Below, in pieces: positions 1 to 38,521 of a stretch of DNA of 64,000 nt. The position numbers and the translations under genes were made by a program. A model generated the notes under the pieces. It was given only the letters and a program-made list of their open reading frames with translations. It had not been told where the DNA came from and ran no database searches. Position 1 is the stretch's first letter, and every line of letters begins with the position of its first letter. The stretch is from Hyperoplus lanceolatus (taxonomy: Eukaryota > Chordata > Actinopteri > Uranoscopiformes > Ammodytidae), in assembly GCA_026929865.2 (NCBI GenBank), contig CM049408.1, forward strand, positions 2,294,001 through 2,358,000, written 5' to 3'.

Positions 1-975
1 GAAGGCTGCATCAGATGTATCCTTCGCAGCCCAACATATCCCATGATTCATTGCGTTTTTTTTCAGAGATGGCATAAAATAAAATAAAAAATAACAAAAC
101 AGCAACGTGTTGCTCCATCTTCTTAACTTTTATCTTCCTTTCTTTTTTTCTTGTACTTTTTTTTCTTTTCGTCTGGTAGGCAACTTCTTTTTCTTTTTTC
201 CTCTATTGACAGGGCTGTCTCCGTTGGCAGCAATCAGGGTTGCTAGGCAGCACAGGAGCGGCGAGTCGTCACGCAAGTTAACGGCTTGTTACGTAAACCG
301 GAAATGCTCGTAAACGGAGACCTGCGGAGACCGTCTCATTTAACAAGGCTCGTTGGCCTTGGAATCGGCCTTAAAATCGGCCTTCATAGGCTATAGCCTT
401 CATAGACTGCGAGACTGCGTCCTACCAAGTGCGTGGTCTCTGTAATGGGACATAGCTATAGGGACCTGCCTCTGTAGTCAAGGCTGTATAGTGCTAAATC
501 TCTGTTATCGATTAGTCAGACCTGCTCAGGAGGCTAGGCTAACTACCGTCACTGGAGCAAGTCCGACTGTTTTATAAAGCATCTGTCATTTCAAAAGCAA
601 CAACAAACAGATCGCACATATCCTTACAACGGAAAGGACCAGAGACATGAAGAAATCCATTTATTTACGGTGTTATGTTGTGATATAGTGTCAATAAAGA
701 CCAAATATATTTAGATTTACATTTACGGCAATACCTGTCGTGAAATTATGGGGGGAGGCGGGGCGTGCTGGTGGCATATACCATTGTTGGGACTGGTAGT
801 ATCGTTACTGAGCGGCACAAGCCATGGTATGTCAGTGGTCGTTGTGGCACTGCCATTTGCTGATTAACGAGCTCGGCGCACCTGCAGAAACCTATGAGGG
901 GGCTTATAGGGAAAGCTCACCAGGACTTTAAAACACATATTGCACCTTTAACCCATTGTGTGTCTCTTGTTGAAG
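1..975. other. Intronic or intergenic stretch left of the DAAM exons, no gene recognised
   Basis: No exon-like reading frame with recognisable homology was seen. The first 60 bases contain a small inverted motif (gaaggctgcatcagatg / gatgtatccttcgcagcc) that looks like the end of a repeat entering from the left. Bases 340-410 repeat the word tcggcctt several times. Since the next feature begins with an internal DAAM exon, this stretch is most simply an intron of that gene. Confidence 0.4.
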
Positions 976-1741
976 TTTGGAAAGGCACTGAGATACTTTG
1001 GAGAGAACCTGTCTGACCTGAAGCCGGACGTCTTCTTCGGGATGTTCAACACATTCCTCACAGCGTTCTCTGAGGCCAAGCAGGACAACCAGACCATGGC
1101 CCGACGCAAGGAGGAGGAGGACAGACGCACACTCATGGAGGCCCAGGTCAGAAGAAATTGTCAGCTCAGATATATGAGACAGGTTTATTGTAGGCAGACA
1201 TGAAAGCACACATAACGTAGTTGAATTTAGGACTGTGCTATTAACAAATCGACATGGCAATATACTGTATATCACGATAATTATTTTGATTGATATCTGT
1301 ATCGTATCGCCAGCTCCAAAAGTCGATATTATAATTTTTTTATATTGAATTCTACCTACTAGGTGTCACATAGTGTGTTACATAGTGGTTGGATCAATTT
1401 CACTCAGAACTGACACAATCTATGACATTGCCTAACTCCTTCTCCAATTTCACCTCATCCATGGCTAAATGTTTAGTATCTATGTTAAACCATCTCTTTG
1501 CCATCCATCCTCTCTCTGTCTGTGTGTTCCTGTCCAGCTGAAGAGAGAGAGGGAGCAGAGGGTTAAAGCCAAAGCCAGTGAAGAGGAAGAGGAGGGTGGA
1601 GAGTTTGATGACCTGGTGTCTGCCCTGCGCTCTGGAGAGGTCTTTGATAAGGACCTGTCCAAAATGAACCGCAGAAAACAGCGCAAGCACAACGCATACG
1701 ACGGGAGCCGAGAGAGGCCGTCGACAAAACTAGAGCAGTAA
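976..1741 (+). CDS. DAAM-type formin, last two coding exons (partial gene)
   Basis: DAAM formins nucleate and elongate actin filaments and act downstream of Dishevelled and Rho in planar cell polarity signalling. Two exons are visible. Exon A, 976-1146 (57 aa), follows the acceptor ttgttgaag and ends at cag|gtcaga. It reads [12 protein letters not shown], then [19 protein letters not shown], then a charged helix rich in K, E and R. Exon B, 1538-1741, follows tgtccag and encodes [13 protein letters not shown], an acidic run, the DAD core [19 protein letters not shown], the basic tail RRKQRK, and the end [11 protein letters not shown] before TAA. In this family the DAD core plus basic tail binds the N-terminal DID to keep the formin closed, so autoinhibition looks conserved. 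Both exons are in phase 0. The 5' part of the gene is outside the window. DAAM1 and DAAM2 have similar C-termini, so no paralog is assigned. Confidence 0.88.
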
Positions 1742-1899
1742 AAGAGGACCCCTCAGAGAGACTGGTGAAGCCCCCTGCTCAAACACACATGAATGTCTAT
1801 GGAACACTGCTGGCAATGAGTCATTATTTTTCACCTAACCCTAACATGCTGGTAGTGGGTCAAGGTTGTATATATGTAGAAAATAAATAGATAGATATA

Positions 1900-4145
1900 C
1901 ACTCACCAGCTACTTTATTAGGTGCACCTGTTCAATGGCTTATAAAAACAAAAAGCCTATCTTCCAATCACATGGCCGCAACTCATTGCATTTAGGCATG
2001 TAGACATGGTCAAGACAACATGCTGAACTTAAAACCGAGCATCAGAATGGGGAAAAAAGGGGGTCTAAGCAACTTTGAACATGGCATGGTTGATGGTGCA
2101 CGGCAGGATTTATCCATGCTTTCATGTTGTTTACGTCACATTTTGAACCTGCCATCTGAATGTCACAACTGAAATCGAGACTCATCAGACCAGGCAAGAC
2201 TTTTTCAATCTTCTATTGTCCAATATTGGTGATCCTGTGAGAATTGTAGCCTCAGTTTCCTGTTCTTTGCTGACAGGAGTGGCACCCGGTGGGGTCTTCT
2301 GTTGCTGTAGCCCATCTGCTTCAAGGTTGGTTGTGTTGTGCGTTCAGAGATGGTATTCTGCATAGCCTGGTTGTAACGAGCGGTTATTTGAGTTACTGTT
2401 GCCTTTCTATCATCTTGAACCAGTATGCCCATCCTCCACTGAACTTTGACATCAACGAGGCATTTTCATCCACACAAATGCCGCTCACTGAATATTTTTG
2501 CTTTTTCTGACTATTCTCTAGAGTGAAAATCCCAGTAGATCAAAAGTTTCTGAAATACTCAGACCAGCCCGTCTGGCACCATCAACATGGCCATGTTCAA
2601 AGTCACTTAAAACCCCTTTCTTCCCCATTCTGCTCGGTTTTAACTTTAATAAGTTGTCCTGTCCAGGTCTACATGCCTAAATGCATTGGGTTGCTGCCAT
2701 GTGATTGGATGATAAGTTACAGTGGCTTGAAAAAGTATTCATCCCCCTTGAACTTTTCCACATTTTGTCACGTTAAAACCACACACGTACATTTATTTTA
2801 TTGGGATTTCATGTGATACACCAACACACAGTGGAGCATAATTGTGAAGTGGAATGAAAATGAGATATGATTTACAATTTTTTTTATAAATAAAAACTGA
2901 AAAGTGTGGCATGCAAAAGTATTCAGCCCCCCTGAGTCAATACGCCTACACCTATCGATGCAATTACAGCTCCAAGTCTATTTGGGTCTGTCTCTACCAG
3001 CTTTGTACATCTACAGACTGACATTTTTGCCCATTTTTCTTTGCAAAATAGCCCAAGCTTCAGATTCAGCTTCTGATTGGATGGAGAGCATCTGTGAACA
3101 GCAATTTTCAATTCTTTCCAGATATTCTCAATTGTATTTAGGTCTGGACTTTGACTGGGCCATTTTAACACATGACTATGCTTTGATCAAAACCATTCCA
3201 TTGTAGATCTGGCTGTATGTTTAGGTAGTTGTCCTTCTGGAAGGTGAACCTCCACCCCACTCTCAAGTCTTTTGCAGACTAACAGGTTTTCTGCCCTGTA
3301 TTTGGCTCCATCCATCTTCCTATCAACTCTGACCAGCTTCCCTGTACCTGCTGAAGAAAAGCATCCCCATAGCATGATGCTGCCACCACCATGTTTCACA
3401 GTGGGGATGGTGTGTTCAGGGTGGTGTGCGGTGTGAGTTTTCCATCACACATAGCATTTTGCATTATGGCCAAAAACTTAAATTTTGGTCTCATCTGACC
3501 AGAGCACCTAACTCCAACCCTTGCCACAAACCATTTGGGGGACACAGCATATTCAGATCAGATCAAACTGTAAGTTTTTGGCCTAAATGCAAAATGCAAT
3601 GTGTGGCAGAAAACTAACACTGCACATCACCCTGAAAACACCATCCCCACTGTGTGGGGGTCTTGTTCTTCAGCAGGGACAGGGAAGCTGGTCAGAGTTG
3701 ATAGGAAGATGGATGGAGCCATATACAGGGCACACAACCTGTTAGAGTCTGCAACAGACTTGAGAGTGGGGTGGAGGTTCACCTTCCAGCAGGACAATGA
3801 CCCTAAATTTAGATCAACACATATGTGTTAGAATGGCCCAGTCAAAGTCCAGACCTAAATACAATTGAGAATATCTGGAAAGACTTGAAAATTGCTGTTC
3901 ACAGATGCTTTCCATCCAATCTGATGCTGAATCTGAAGCTTGGGCTATTTTGCAAAGATGAATGGGCAAAAATGTCAGTCTGTAGATGTGAATAGAGACA
4001 AACCCCAATAGACTTGGAGCTGTAATTGCATCGATAGGTGGTTCTACAACGTATTGACCCAGGGGGGCTGAATACCTTTGCAAGCCACTGTATATGTGTT
4101 AACAAGAAAATGAACCACTGTACCTAATAAAGTGGCCGGTGAGTG
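1900..4145 (-). mobile_element. Tc1-like DNA transposon, decayed, interrupted by a second Tc1-like element
   Basis: Terminal inverted repeats CACTCACCAGCTACTTTATT (left) and the complement of AATAAAGTGGCCGGTGAGTG (right) are flanked by TA at 1898-1899 and 4146-4147, the target duplication of the Tc1/mariner superfamily. The minus strand at 2205-2432 encodes a Tc1 transposase N-terminal piece (RKATVTQITARYNQAMQNT, QMGYSNRRPHRVPLL, LRLQFSQDHQYWTIED). That is the paired-like DNA-binding region leading up to the catalytic domain. The catalytic domain is not present intact. The element at 2720-4090 is inserted into it. Confidence 0.85.
2720..4090. mobile_element. Fold-back Tc1-like element nested in the first Tc1-like element
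   Basis: It is bounded by CAGTGGCTTGAAAAAGTATT and the complement of CTTTGCAAGCCACTG, with TA on each side (2718-2719 and 4091-4092). The two halves are inverted copies of one transposase segment. The minus strand at 2923-3399 reads KHGGGSIMLWGCFSSAGTG, then SPDLNTIENIWKEL. The plus strand at about 3650-4080 reads SSAGTGKLVRVDRKMDGA and then a decayed version of the same DDE-domain end. The arms are roughly 2720-3480 and 3568-4090, with a short centre. It lacks the transposase 5' part and cannot be autonomous. Confidence 0.85.
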
Positions 4146-6451
4146 TATGTAGTTTATGGAAACTGTGTGGAAGGCCAAAGAGATGACTAGTTAGTTGATA
4201 ATAATCTTTGAAGCCATTTGTTTTTAAACTGCTCTCATAAAGGGATGACTCAGAGGAATAGTTTAGGACATCCCTATGAATACGTTGTTATAAAGCCTGG
4301 ACATGGAAGGAAGCAGCTCATTAACTAAAGGAATGGTTTCACATTCACCAACACAAACAAGATGTCCTCATGTACTACACACACTGATAACAATTTAATC
4401 GCTGTTCCAACCGCTCAGGTCTCTATAACAGCCACTACTTGCATAGCACATGACCCTGGACAGCCCCTCAACTCATTCTGTAAAGAAGCAATATGTCAGA
4501 GAGTTCAACCAGAAGAATGTCTCAGAGGTGGTATAGTAGGTGTAACCTATATTTATCAGAGCCAGGCTAGCTGTTTTCCCTGGTTCCACTCTTTACGCTA
4601 AAGTAAGCTAAGCTAAGATAGTGACATCCTAACTCCAGCTCCATACATAGACAAAAGATTGACATAAAAATGTTAATGTCACTCTCTAGATAGATAGGGA
4701 TGAACAGTACTAACTTAACAAACCAAATGCACTGGAGACAAAGTGAGCACAATGATTTCCTCTGTAATTCCTCTTGCACTACTTTAGTTTTTATGTGAAA
4801 ACATCTGTTTACTTTAAGGCTATTTCTGTGAGTTTTTCTACTATCATGTTTTTTCTGTCTAGAGCATTGTTCTTGTTTTGTAAAGGAATATTTTGCACAA
4901 TATAACATAATATATTATTGTCCATGATATAATAGAATATATATTTAATGTGAAACAAATGTTTGCAGTGTGTTTAGTATGACCTGTTCAGAGACAATTT
5001 GACCTTTTTTTAATTTGTTAAGTAATTTGTACAGCCAATAGCAGACACTGGAGCGGTCTGAAACTACAGGCCTACATTCTCTCACAATTTAATTTATATA
5101 AGTTAATGAATGTATCTAAATGTATGTAACTGTCTATGTATGTGCAATTACAATCATTGAAGAGGGCTTTTGAGTACTTTCATGTTCTTTTAATGGCGCG
5201 ATGTATATTGCAAAAACGATACATAGAGAAAGAGAGAAGTAACAATAATTGAATATTTTCTACAAATCACAGTGTTAGAATACGTGTGGTTAAATTGAGT
5301 TCCATTTAAATCGTTCTGAAGGAAAAAATGGTCTGTTCATCCTTTAAAATGTTGATTGATCAATGTTACATTCATACAGAGTTTCAAACGTGGTTATTAA
5401 ACAGTAGTAACTGTCAATATTAACCCTTTGGCAGTTCCTTCCTGTCAAGTGTTCAGGTGTGCGTTGCCGTCGGTCACAGACTACTCCATCCATTCTACTC
5501 CACTTTTTTTAATGGACAGTTTGTAAATATCTGCACATATATCTTCCATTTTGTAAAGATGTTTTCTTTTTTTACAATCAGTTTGAACAATACACTTTTG
5601 CACTCATTACAATTATTATTACAATTGTACTTCTCTAACCAACAATCAGTATTATCAGTTGATAAAGATATAATGTGGGTGACATGATGAAATCAAAGAT
5701 GTATTGTTCTTAATCAAGAAGGACTTTCCCATAGCAAGGGCTTGTAGTTTGTCCATGTGTCCACTGATGGCTTTGGTGAATGAGTTTGTTCACCTGGATG
5801 CAGATAAGGGATTCAATGACATTTACAAGGCGGTGTATTATTTGTGATAATACTGATTTTTTTTTAACAATGAGTAGAAATAATGTATTTAAGTGGACCA
5901 ACGTTTTTTCATGATTGCTGCCGGTGACTTTAGAAATCATTTTGCGTCAGCATCACATGTATAGCCAGTTGTCTATACTCAACTTCTAAGGAGAGAATGT
6001 TTTCAGACAGGCACGGTTATATCCAAAACTTTATTTTGTGCCATTTGTTTCTCAACTGTGTGGACTATTAAGACCCCTCTATATGCTTTAAATAAAACCT
6101 ACAATGTTTCTTCCATCTGTGTCATTTGTCATTTTCTTGGATTTCTCTTAACACTGAGGGGGAAGAATTAAAGAAACTGAATTGAAGAAATAGCAGAGAA
6201 ACTTTTAGATGTAAGAATTCTATAAAAAGGATTGTTACTTTAAAATAAGTAATATGGTAAACATAAGGAATGTATTAGCTCCATCGTTATTGTCACTGCA
6301 CAGATAACATGTAGCCTAATCAAAAACTTTCACAAGAAATAGCTTTGTCCGACATGTTTTTATTAGAATGTATTTATTATTGTTTGCCTATTTCTTAATT
6401 TCTATGGCAATGTTAACTTTTGTTTTCCATGATACAACCCCAGAAAGGGAG

Positions 6452-6622
<171 letters not shown>

Positions 6623-6829
6623 GAGGCCTATCTATGGAAACCCGATGATGGAAACATATTGTGGCGCCCCTTGTGGAGGCTCTCGTGTTTTCAGAAACAA
6701 AACAAAGCTACATTCAAGAGCAGCAGCAGAGCGCTGTAATGTTCCGCTATCTAACTTATTTGAAACTAACCTATTAGTAGCGCAGGTCACAAGCTGAACA
6801 CGTTAGTTAGGACACTCAATAAAACTTCG

Positions 6830-7151
6830 GTTTATCGGGTCAGTTCCGCTGTTTTTCTTCTGTTTCAATTAATGTGTCTGTCGGTCTGTCAGTCTGTCTC
6901 CTTCTCTGTGTTTGGTGGGAGGTTCACGAGCGCCCACCCCACTGTTGTTTCATTAGGCAGCATTTCTAGGGAGCTAACGGTGGCTACTTCCTGAATTCAC
7001 AGCAACAGATGAAGCCAGGCTGCGTCTGTGTGTCAGGAGCCAACACAGACCGCAGCGGACCATTCCGTCCCGTCGATTAACACACGGTCCTCTGCCCGTT
7101 TGAAGTGCAGCCCGGTCGGCCTGCGTTGAGGAGCGTCGCCGCTGTGCCGCG
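6830..7151 (+). promoter_or_regulatory. map3k7: Probable promoter and 5' UTR of map3k7
   Basis: This is the GC-richer stretch immediately upstream of the map3k7 start codon. It has several CpGs at 7040-7150 and no TATA box at a convincing position. The start context is ccgcgATGG, with G at -3 and +4, which is a strong Kozak context. The transcription start cannot be fixed from sequence alone. Confidence 0.5.
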
Positions 7152-33020
<25,869 letters not shown>

Positions 33021-34385
33021 GACACATACCACCAGGCACTCCATGGACATTTAAGAACTCTAGGAAAAAAGCTCATTATCCTGAGGAAGAATTACAAAAG
33101 ATATATCCAAATATTAGCAGTTCATTATAGAAGGGATAGGGCAGCTATCTGAAGCGTCTGTGCACATATTGGTGGGGAAAAGCCTTTGAACGGGTGTTTC
33201 CCATGACAGTGGTTGAAGGGACAACTGAGTGTTTCTTGCTATCTTTCAAAGCGTATCATCATAATTGGAGGCATTCTCCCCACGTGTCGTTATCGCAGAA
33301 GTTAAAAATTCAGAAATACATTTTCACTAGTAGTAGTGAACATTCTCCAAAGGCCACTTGTAGAAGGTGTTGTAACTACAAGAAATCAGCCTCCAATATT
33401 CCCTGACTTTAAATCAAACAGAACCACCTTTTTATTGTCAATGAAATAATGAGCGTGCAGCGTCCTCTCTGGACAGCTGTACATTTGAATGTTCCTTTTG
33501 AATCTGTCACGGTTTGTATGGATACAGTGAGACCAAAGAACTTCAAAATGGACTCATGATTCAGAAAGATATATTGTGAGGTTAGAAGAGTGGCTTTTAT
33601 CCAGTGACTTTCATCTTTTTATCAATTGTTTTAAAAAAAAGTAACTGCATTTGTGATTTTGTAAATTGTATCTTTTATATATATATATATATTCATTTTA
33701 TGCCACAAAATCTCCCCTTTTAAATTTTTTTTTAATGAAGAGTGGAAATGTGTGGGCCCTGTCATTTTTAAAGCCATGCGACTGTGAATGAGACAATGGT
33801 TAAAGGAGTTGTGCTACAGAGACCGTGCTGCCTGGGAGCAAAAAGAAAAGCTTTCCTTAAAGCTGTTTGAAATGGAAATATCTGTAGAATAATGAACCTT
33901 GCCTTTTCTTTTTTCTTCTGTTTAATTTCAATTTTGTTGAGTTACTTTTTTTGTCACGGCTATATTTCACAGAATTATATTAACATTACTCTGCACTGCA
34001 CTAAATTTGGGTCAAAGACATCTTCACGTTGTGTTTTGTAGTCTCACTTTACTTTTGGTGATTTCTATTTCAGTGGGTTCCGTAGGGAGGGAGAATGGTT
34101 CATGTATTGGTTCAGATGTTGCCTTAGGATTGTTATTCTGTACAGTCGTCTCAGTCTGGTTTGAGAATACTTTTGACTGAAAAGCCTAACAATTCCTCCA
34201 AGATTTCTCGTGTGATGTTGAAATGTACAGACTGCAATTATATATATGCTTTTTATTTAGTTAAAAAAAAAGTTTTTAGTATTTTTTCGTCTGTTGTCTT
34301 CATTTACAAATCTTCCTTGGTGGAAACGGTTCAGTATGAAGGCTGAGTGCTGGTGAAGTATTGGTTGTGCTGTTAGACTGACCCT
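33021..34385 (+). other. map3k7: map3k7 3' UTR (extent uncertain)
   Basis: AT-rich unique sequence follows the stop, with no further coding potential. It contains tatatatatatatata at 33678 and several T-rich runs. No clean AATAAA with a G/T-rich element was identified before the repeats that start near 34388. The UTR end is therefore open. Confidence 0.6.
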
Positions 34386-34527
34386 GTGTTCCAAATCACA
34401 TACTCTTTCTTTTTACTACACTACATACTAAAGTACAGAAGAAATAATCAGAAAAGGAAGACTTGGTGGGGAATTAATGTATTTTCAGCATACTACAATT
34501 GACGTTCATGTATTGGGACATCCTTAA

Positions 34528-34972
34528 AGGTGAAGTAAGCGGTTTTATTTATGTTAATATAAGTGTTAAATCGCTCTTTTTTTCATACAGTGATCACTTA
34601 CATAATGTGCGCTTCTCATAAAGCCAGCTGCTCTGCATGTAATCGGCAAACTTATTGGAGGATCCCGAAATTGTTATCCAATCACAAGAGAGAACGCTTC
34701 AAACTGACACCCGTCTCACTCATGGTCTCACTGCCGGTGCAACAGATGGGTGAATGTTTATGCGCCTACAATGGCGGAGCAGGTAAAAATCCTTCCCAGT
34801 GTCTGTTTTGGTGGTTTTTATCATGTTTTATCACACTTATGGATCTGAGATGATACTAGATAACTGTCTGCTTGAAGGCCCGCAGTGCATTAATGTGGTG
34901 ACGTAGGGACGAGGGAGGGGACTGCTAACTGCAGTCTCTGACAGTTAGCTAAAAGAACCATTCCGCTTACAG
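34528..34972 (-). mobile_element. AGGTTCAG-type MITE, copy 2
   Basis: Reverse orientation relative to the copies at 26686 and 38056. It starts AGGTGAAGTAAGCGG after TTAA and ends at ccattccgcttac. The middle shares atgtaatcggcaaactta, gcgcctacaatgg and gtgcattaatgtggtgacgt with the others. Confidence 0.8.
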
Positions 34973-34977
34973 CACGT

Positions 34978-35381
34978 TTGCGTTCCGAATCGCATACTTT
35001 CTACTATATAGTATGTAGAATTTTTTTTTTGCATGTCCCGATTCTTGTGGCCAGATTTAGGATGGTTAGATGTACCCGGATCATGTTCTACTTCAACCGG
35101 CCAGATTGTTAGTGTTGAAAACTGCATCCTATTTGGGCGATTCTGACCCACAATCCAATGCACACGTGAAGTGACGTCACATCGATGAAGCCTCCATATG
35201 AAAGCAAACGGGGATGCGACGGATATAAAAGAGGCAAGATCAAGGCGCAATGTTATGATGAAATAAGAGAGTAAAAGTGTGTCCCAATAGTATGCCTACT
35301 GCATCCTAACTAGATTATTTTTATCGTCGGATGTAGTATGTAGAATAGAAAAACGAAAGAGTATGCGATTCGGAGCGCAAC
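34978..35381. mobile_element. Palindromic MITE with TTGCGTTCCGAATCGCATAC ends
   Basis: Left ttgcgttccgaatcgcatac pairs with right gtatgcgattcggagcgcaa, and the adjacent ctatatagtatgtagaa pairs with gatgtagtatgtagaatag-type sequence. A related damaged copy starts near 39806. Confidence 0.75.
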
Positions 35382-35499
35382 CCACCTCTTTATCTGGCAT
35401 ACTAAATAGTAGGGACGTGTGGGTATTGGGACACAGGGAGAGGTGCTGCAGTGAAGCTTTAATCAATGCCCCTGGTTGTAATGCACAATGGTAATACTT

Positions 35500-35668
35500 T
35501 TTAATGGTACATGAATTAGGATGGATGGTTTATATCGTTAATGTTAGTATTGTTTAGCATCTACTTTTGGTTTTTGGTCTGTCTGTGTTTTATAATGGTG
35601 TCTTGTAAGCCCTTGTGGGCTGGGCATGCTAATGCATGACACAATAATAAAATATTCAATTCAATACA
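35500..35668 (+). mobile_element. Probable L2-type LINE 3' tail
   Basis: The segment tgtaagcccttgtgggctgg, then gcatgctaatgcatgacaca and the end ataataaaatattcaattca, looks like the 3' UTR and short tandem tail of a fish L2 LINE. No coding part remains. Confidence 0.45.
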
Positions 35669-35669
35669 T

Positions 35670-36540
35670 TCCACAACAAACAAAGGGAGGCGCCACCTAG
35701 TGGCGCTACATGTATAAAACCGACTGTTACAGTATGTTAATCATCATGATCTTTGAGTTATTACTGATGATCATGTCTTCATGGGTCAGTCTGCAGGTCA
35801 CAAGCCAATATACACTCTGAGATAGACACACGTCATTCCTTCCAACCCTTTTTCACTTTGATTTGATGTTTTAAAGTTTACTGATCAACAAGAGTCAATG
35901 AAATATATATCCAAAGTTTTCTTGGAGTTTAAGTTGCTCAATGGTGATTTGTGCCCCCAACAGAGCCTTCAAGGCAGCGCAGGTTAACGTTAGGGTTCAG
36001 GTTTGGCCCTCCAGGCAGCAACAAAAACAAAACACCTTGAAAGTTAGTCAATGTTTCGGAAAAATTACTTTTTGTCGAAAACATTGAATATCTCCTCGCA
36101 ATACGCTACCTGTCTGTATGCGTGCTGAAAACAAGTCAAGTGTTCTACACAGGGTCTGTTAACTGCTATGTAAACAAAGCGACCACCATAGCTAGCAACA
36201 TGCCTGTGTACAGAGCCTAGGCTGTGAGTAACATGTTTTTCATGCCTGAAGAACGGGGAACACAGCAGGTACTATTGTGTTCACATGGCAGCATCTGCTT
36301 AGCTTAGCTTAGCTTAGCTTAGCTCTGGTAGTCAAGGGGAGAAGGTCAAAAGATACACTTTACAACATCACTTAACACTACTGTGTGCTTGTTGCGCTTT
36401 ATATTTAAACACTTTGTCATTTTAAATCAAATATATGCGGGCCGTCCTGGTTTCCTTTCAGTATGTATTTCATACGTAACATTTGGCTTTAATGTTTATT
36501 TTAATTACTTGCCAACTTAGCATCTGTATATTAAGACATA
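35670..36540. other. Intergenic stretch, no gene recognised
   Basis: Only a (TTAGC)n pentamer run (about 36298-36323) stands out. The frames are short and carry no recognised motif. Confidence 0.5.
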
Positions 36541-37505
36541 CATACAGTGGTGGCCACAATTATTAGAACACCTGATAAATCTGAAACATTTACCTTTTTC
36601 TTTGCCTCTAAAACATTCCATTTCATAATGTTCATGAAATATGCAGATGGTTGTTCTGAGCACAACTCATATCAAATGAAGTGAGTCATCTGAGGGGATA
36701 TGATCTCATCTTGCGTTTTATCCACTTTTAACTTTAATATTAGGTATGTCCACCTCTTGCAGCAATCACAGCAGCACATCTCTCTGGCATATTCCTGAGA
36801 ACTTCAACACTAATGCTATCCCATGCCTTCTACTACTCAAGACAAAGGCTTTCCTGTAAGTGTTCAATAGATCTGTCCAGTTTAGTTTCCAACTCCCCTC
36901 AAATTAGCTCGATGGGGTTGAGGTCTGAACTTTGAGGGGGCCAGTCCATCATTGTCAATGTTCATTCTGTCCCAGCTAGTACCAGCAATAGTTATAGATG
37001 TAGTTAAAGAATGTTTAGGGTCATTGTCCTCTTGAAAATACATATGGGACTATTCAGATGACTCACAGATGGTACTCTGTGCCTCACCAGAATGTTGTGG
37101 TAGACTTTCTTATCCATGATGCCATTTACTTTCACTAAGTCACCTGTCCCCAAGACTGATGGCACCCTACACCATAATACTACCTCTCCATGTTTAACTG
37201 TTGGCAAGAGACACACATTTGTATATCTCTGCCCCTCCCTCCGTCACACATACACTCTTCACCTTTGCCAAAATGTTCAAACTTGGACTCATCAATCTTC
37301 CTTTGTCCATTTTGTGTGTTCATTTCAGGCATTTCACTCTATTTTACTCTTTCAATAATGGTTTAATTTGCTGCTGTTCTACAAGTCCTTCTTCTCCCAG
37401 TCTCCGGCACAGTTCTTGAAGACACTGTTTCACCATGAGTCATTGTGGTGTTGATCTCCTCACACATTTCTCTTGAGGTCTTTAGTCGGTCCATAAGACT
37501 GAGAT

Positions 37506-38050
37506 TTTATTTAACAATATATTTTTAGTTTTTTCTTATTTTCAACAAGAAAAATACATGAAACAACACAAATATACACACAATACTTACAAACAAACAA
37601 AAACAAATAAAAGAATATAAAGTAAAGCTCACGCCAACAGAGATTAAGTTGAGGCCTCAGGAAACAGTTCACATTTCGGGGCACCATCATCATCAAGTCA
37701 CAGTTCACAGGAATCCAGGTTTAGGAGACTCCTTGTACAATAATCAAAGAGTAGTCCGGTCCAAGATAGTTCAAATAGGGCTGCCAGATGTTGTAGAACT
37801 GGTCCACTTTGTGATGTATAATATTTGTTAGATATTCAAGAGGAATCAACTCCAGTAAAACCTTCAACCAGCCATTAACAGAGGGGCTCTTATCATTAAT
37901 CCACTGTAACAAGATATTTTTCCTAGCAGCAAAAGTTAGAATGTTGTATAACCTTTTGCCAGATTTAGTAGGTATACTTTTACATGATAGTCCTAAAATC
38001 AAACTCGTTGGATCCAGTTCTAAATCCATACCAAATATTTTTTCTATTTC
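37506..38050 (-). mobile_element. 5'-truncated L1-type LINE, ORF2 C-terminus
   Basis: The minus strand at 37721-38029 reads LYNILTFAARKNILLQWIND, then VNGWLKVLLELIPLEYLTNI and FYNIWQPYLNYLG, the conserved end of L1-type ORF2 proteins. The 3' UTR (37506-37720) is A/T-rich. It is inserted in the Tc1-like element. Confidence 0.82.
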
Positions 38051-38055
38051 ACTAA

Positions 38056-38521
38056 AGGTTCAGTAAGCAAAATGGTCAGTTTAGCTAACTTCCTGTCAGT
38101 GACTGCAGTTAGCAGTCCCCTCACTCGTCCCTACGTCACCACATTAATGCACTCCGGTCTTCAAACAGCGAGTTATCTAGCGTCATCTCAGATCCATAAG
38201 TGTGATCAAACATGATAAAAAACCATCAAAACAGACATTGGGAAGGATGTTTACCTGCTCCGCCATTGTAGGCGCATACACATTCACCCATCTGTCGCTC
38301 TGCACGTGCACTGGCAGTGAGACGGGTGCCGGTTTGTAGTGTGCTCTCTTCTGATTGGTTATCAGTAGTGGGATCCCCCAAAAGTTTATTTGCCGATTAC
38401 ATGCAGAGCGAGTGACTGAGAGATCGGCTTTATGAAACGCGCACACTATATAAGTGATCACTGTATGAATAAAGAGCGATTTAACACTTATATTAACATA
38501 AATAAATCGCTTACTTCACCT
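38056..38521 (+). mobile_element. AGGTTCAG-type MITE, copy 3
   Basis: Nearly collinear with 26686-27107, sharing tcagtgactgcagttagcag and ccgattacatgcagag. The flanking TTAA is decayed (CTAA / TCAA). It abuts the L1 fragment. Confidence 0.8.

Larger units (their letters stand above)
1742..6130 (+). other. Probable 3' UTR and downstream flank of the DAAM-type gene
   Basis: There is no convincing coding sequence after the DAAM stop. The stretch is interrupted by the nested Tc1-like elements at 1900-4145. Unique AT-rich sequence follows (4150-6100), ending in ctttaaataaaacctac near 6090, which contains an AATAAA that could serve as the poly(A) signal. Formin 3' UTRs can be several kilobases long, so assignment as UTR is plausible but unproven. 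Confidence 0.4.
34388..35440 (+). mobile_element. CGTTCCAAATC-type MITE, copy 3, split by two other MITEs
   Basis: The left part (34388-34523) reads ttccaaatcacatactcttt through gtattgggacatcctta. The right part (35384-35440) reads tctggcatactaaatagtag through gtattgggacacaggg. Between them are the AGGTTCAG-type MITE (34528-34972) and a palindromic MITE (34978-35381). This copy has only one of the 42-bp units. Confidence 0.75.
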
